Of a stretch of 45,590 nucleotides of DNA, positions 44,094 through 45,590 are shown piece after piece. Each line of letters starts with the position of its first letter. The stretch's first letter is position 1. The DNA comes from Candidatus Sumerlaeia bacterium. GTDB taxonomy: Bacteria; Sumerlaeota; Sumerlaeia; SLMS01; JAHLLQ01. A program made the translations under genes and the position numbers. A model generated the notes under the pieces. It saw nothing but the letters and a program-made list of their open reading frames with translations, searched no databases and was not told where the DNA came from. The DNA is taken from the NCBI GenBank assembly GCA_019634695.1, contig JAHCAW010000033.1, positions 1-45,590 on the forward strand. Direction: 5' to 3'.

Positions 44094-45590
44094 TCAGAGT
44101 TCCATCACGACCGGGATAATCACCGGAAAGCGGCGGTTCGTGTTCTTGATGTGCCGGCGGACGGCGCGCTTCAGCGCGGCCTGCACTTCCGTCTGGATCG
44201 TGCGAGATTCCTCGGGCATCGCCTCGTAGGCTTCCAGCACGATCTCCTTCAGCGGCCCGAGCGTCTCGGCCTCGTCCTCGCCCGGCACGAACCCGCGCGC
44301 CACAATCTCGGGGCCGCTGAGCACTTCGCCCGACTCGTGATCGATCCCGAGGATGATGACCACCATCCCGTCCTCGCCCAGGTATCGACGGTCGCGCAGC
44401 ACCGCCTCGTCCACGTCCCCGATGCCCTTGCCGTCAACCAGCACCCGACCGTGTGGAATCTTGCCCAGCACCCGTGCCCCGTCGCGCGACAGTTGCAGGC
44501 AGTCCCCGTTGGAGAGCAGCAGGGACTCCTCGGGCAGCATCCCCTGCTCCTGCGCCAAGGCGCAGTGTGCGTGCAGATGGCGATACTCGCCGTGCACCGG
44601 CACGAAATACTTCGGATTCGTCAGGTTGATCAGATGCTTCATGTCGTCGCGATAGGCATGGCCGGAGACGTGGATGAGCGCCATGCCCTCGTGGATGACG
44701 CGGGCGCCGCGCCGCGACAGGTGGTTGATCGCGCGATAGATGGCGCTCTCGTTGCCCGGAATGCGCCGGGCGGAAAGCACCACCACGTCGCCCTCCTCCA
44801 CCTCGGCGTCCCGGTGCGTCCCGATTGCCATGCGCGCCAGGCTCGACATCGCCTCGCCCTGGCTGCCCGTGCACAGGATCAGCCGCTTGTGGCGCGGGAT
44901 GCGTCGCGCCATCCGCGAATCGTCGTGGTAGGTGCACGGGATGTCGATCGCATCGAGCCCCGACGCGATGCGGATGTTGCGCTCCATGTTCAACCCGAGC
45001 GCGACGACCTCGCGGTCGTACTGCCCCGCCAGGTTCAGCACGTTCTGGATGCGGTGCAGCGACGAGGCGAACGTCGAAATGACCAGCGCGTTCTCCGTGC
45101 TGCGGAAAATGCCGTCGAGGCCGGGCAGCACCTCCATCTCCGACGGGCACGAGCCCCGACGGTCGACGTTGGTCGAGTCGCTGAGCAGCAGCAGCACCCC
45201 CTCGTCGGACTGCTCGGCATACTTCGCGAAGGCGTAGTGGTCGAACGCCACGCCGTCGGGGGGATTCGGATCGATCTTGAAGTCGCCGCTGTGCACGATC
45301 ACGCCGACCGGGGTGCGCACCGCCAGGCCCACCGAGTCGATGATCGAGTGCGTGACAGCGATCGGCTCGATCTCGAAATGCTCGCCGACGCGAAACAACT
45401 CGCGTGGACGCACCGTACGAAAGCGCGGCGCCAGACCGTGCTCGCGCAGCTTCTCCTTCAGCAGCGCGACGGTCAGCTCGCCCGCAAAGACCGGCACCTC
45501 CGGAAACAGCGGCAGCACGTAGGGCAGCGCGCCGACGTGGTCCTCGTGCGCGTGCGTCAGGACGATGCCTTTCAGCCGGTCTTCGCGCCC
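44094..45590 (-). CDS. rnj: Ribonuclease J, 5'-truncated at the window edge
   Basis: The reading frame runs off the right edge; 499 codons including the stop are visible of a gene normally about 550. RNase J is a metallo-beta-lactamase/beta-CASP nuclease with 5'-exo and endonuclease action on mRNA. Seen are the metal motif THAHEDHVGALPYV close to the edge, IVHSGDFKIDPNP, LLLSDSTNVDRRG, FASSLHRIQNVLNLA, the beta-CASP helix region LCTGSQGEAMSSLARM, HVSGHAYRDD and PVHGEYRHLHAH. The C-terminal domain ends FPVIIPVVMEL. It is the first visible gene of the operon with mutT and a membrane protein. Any additional N-terminal residues lie beyond the window. Confidence 0.96.
   Translation of the reverse strand, partial: GREDRLKGIVLTHAHEDHVGALPYVLPLFPEVPVFAGELTVALLKEKLREHGLAPRFRTVRPRELFRVGEHFEIEPIAVTHSIIDSVGLAVRTPVGVIVHSGDFKIDPNPPDGVAFDHYAFAKYAEQSDEGVLLLLSDSTNVDRRGSCPSEMEVLPGLDGIFRSTENALVISTFASSLHRIQNVLNLAGQYDREVVALGLNMERNIRIASGLDAIDIPCTYHDDSRMARRIPRHKRLILCTGSQGEAMSSLARMAIGTHRDAEVEEGDVVVLSARRIPGNESAIYRAINHLSRRGARVIHEGMALIHVSGHAYRDDMKHLINLTNPKYFVPVHGEYRHLHAHCALAQEQGMLPEESLLLSNGDCLQLSRDGARVLGKIPHGRVLVDGKGIGDVDEAVLRDRRYLGEDGMVVIILGIDHESGEVLSGPEIVARGFVPGEDEAETLGPLKEIVLEAYEAMPEESRTIQTEVQAALKRAVRRHIKNTNRRFPVIIPVVMEL

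Overview
The window is high-GC chromosomal DNA from a Gram-negative-type bacterium, densely packed with housekeeping and cell-envelope genes on both strands. Signs of a double membrane are several lipoprotein and Sec signals, two periplasmic-type PpiC foldases, and an acyltransferase pair that looks like ornithine-lipid synthesis. No ribosomal RNA, phage, plasmid, transposase or CRISPR locus is visible. The combination of bacterial glutaminyl-tRNA synthetase, a fused TIGR03960/TIGR03936 radical SAM protein, DUF4185, a DIACRM-type RtcB and a short 3'-end repeat suggests a planctomycete-like or candidate-phylum lineage (Planctomycetota, Hydrogenedentota or Sumerlaeota). That placement is inference and is not proven here.

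Layout. 0.4-5.4 kb: upp, an overlapping secreted thioredoxin-fold protein, a DinB-fold protein, and a large secreted M14 peptidase. 5.4-10 kb: a tandem 164-bp repeat, then three minus-strand genes (three-PAS histidine kinase, small membrane protein, lipoprotein). 10.1-14.5 kb: htpG, then a DUF58 protein coupled to a membrane protein that keeps the frame of TgpA-like proteins but lacks the transglutaminase domain. Its stop codon lies inside the 3' end of the opposite-strand rnpB. 14.5-21.5 kb: a co-directional minus-strand run of radical SAM protein, gluconokinase, LarA-like nickel-pincer enzyme, glnS and rnpB. 21.5-24.9 kb: divergent GH20 hexosaminidase and DUF4185 protein, probably glycan scavenging. 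25-30.6 kb: a CPA2 antiporter fused to a PTS EIIA domain, galT converging on it with overlapping 3' ends, a foldback element, and lon. 30.6-36.4 kb: a 255-bp palindromic triple-hairpin element, a TPR protein, an ABM-fold protein coupled to a PpiC foldase, a second PpiC lipoprotein, a YkgJ-type protein and a lipoprotein peroxiredoxin. 36.5-40.2 kb: rtcB divergent from a PH-like membrane protein and ilvA. 40.2-45.6 kb: two minus-strand operons, dedA-olsB-olsA and RNase J-mutT-membrane protein. RNase J runs off the window edge.

How genes work together. The ATGA overlap between gntK and the LarA-like gene, with the nickel-pincer residues conserved, points to epimerisation of a sugar acid feeding gluconate phosphorylation. 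The dedA/olsB/olsA overlaps point to membrane-lipid remodelling. lon, htpG, two PpiC proteins and the peroxiredoxin are protein-quality and stress functions, but they are scattered and do not form one operon.

The least ordinary signals are in the non-coding DNA. First, a short element shared by 5.45, 5.61 and 34.27 kb sits at convergent gene ends and supplies the stop codon of the minus-strand gene at two of those places. Second, the inverted triple-hairpin element at 30.72-30.97 kb has compensatory base changes between its arms. Third, there is a separate foldback at 27.87-27.97 kb.
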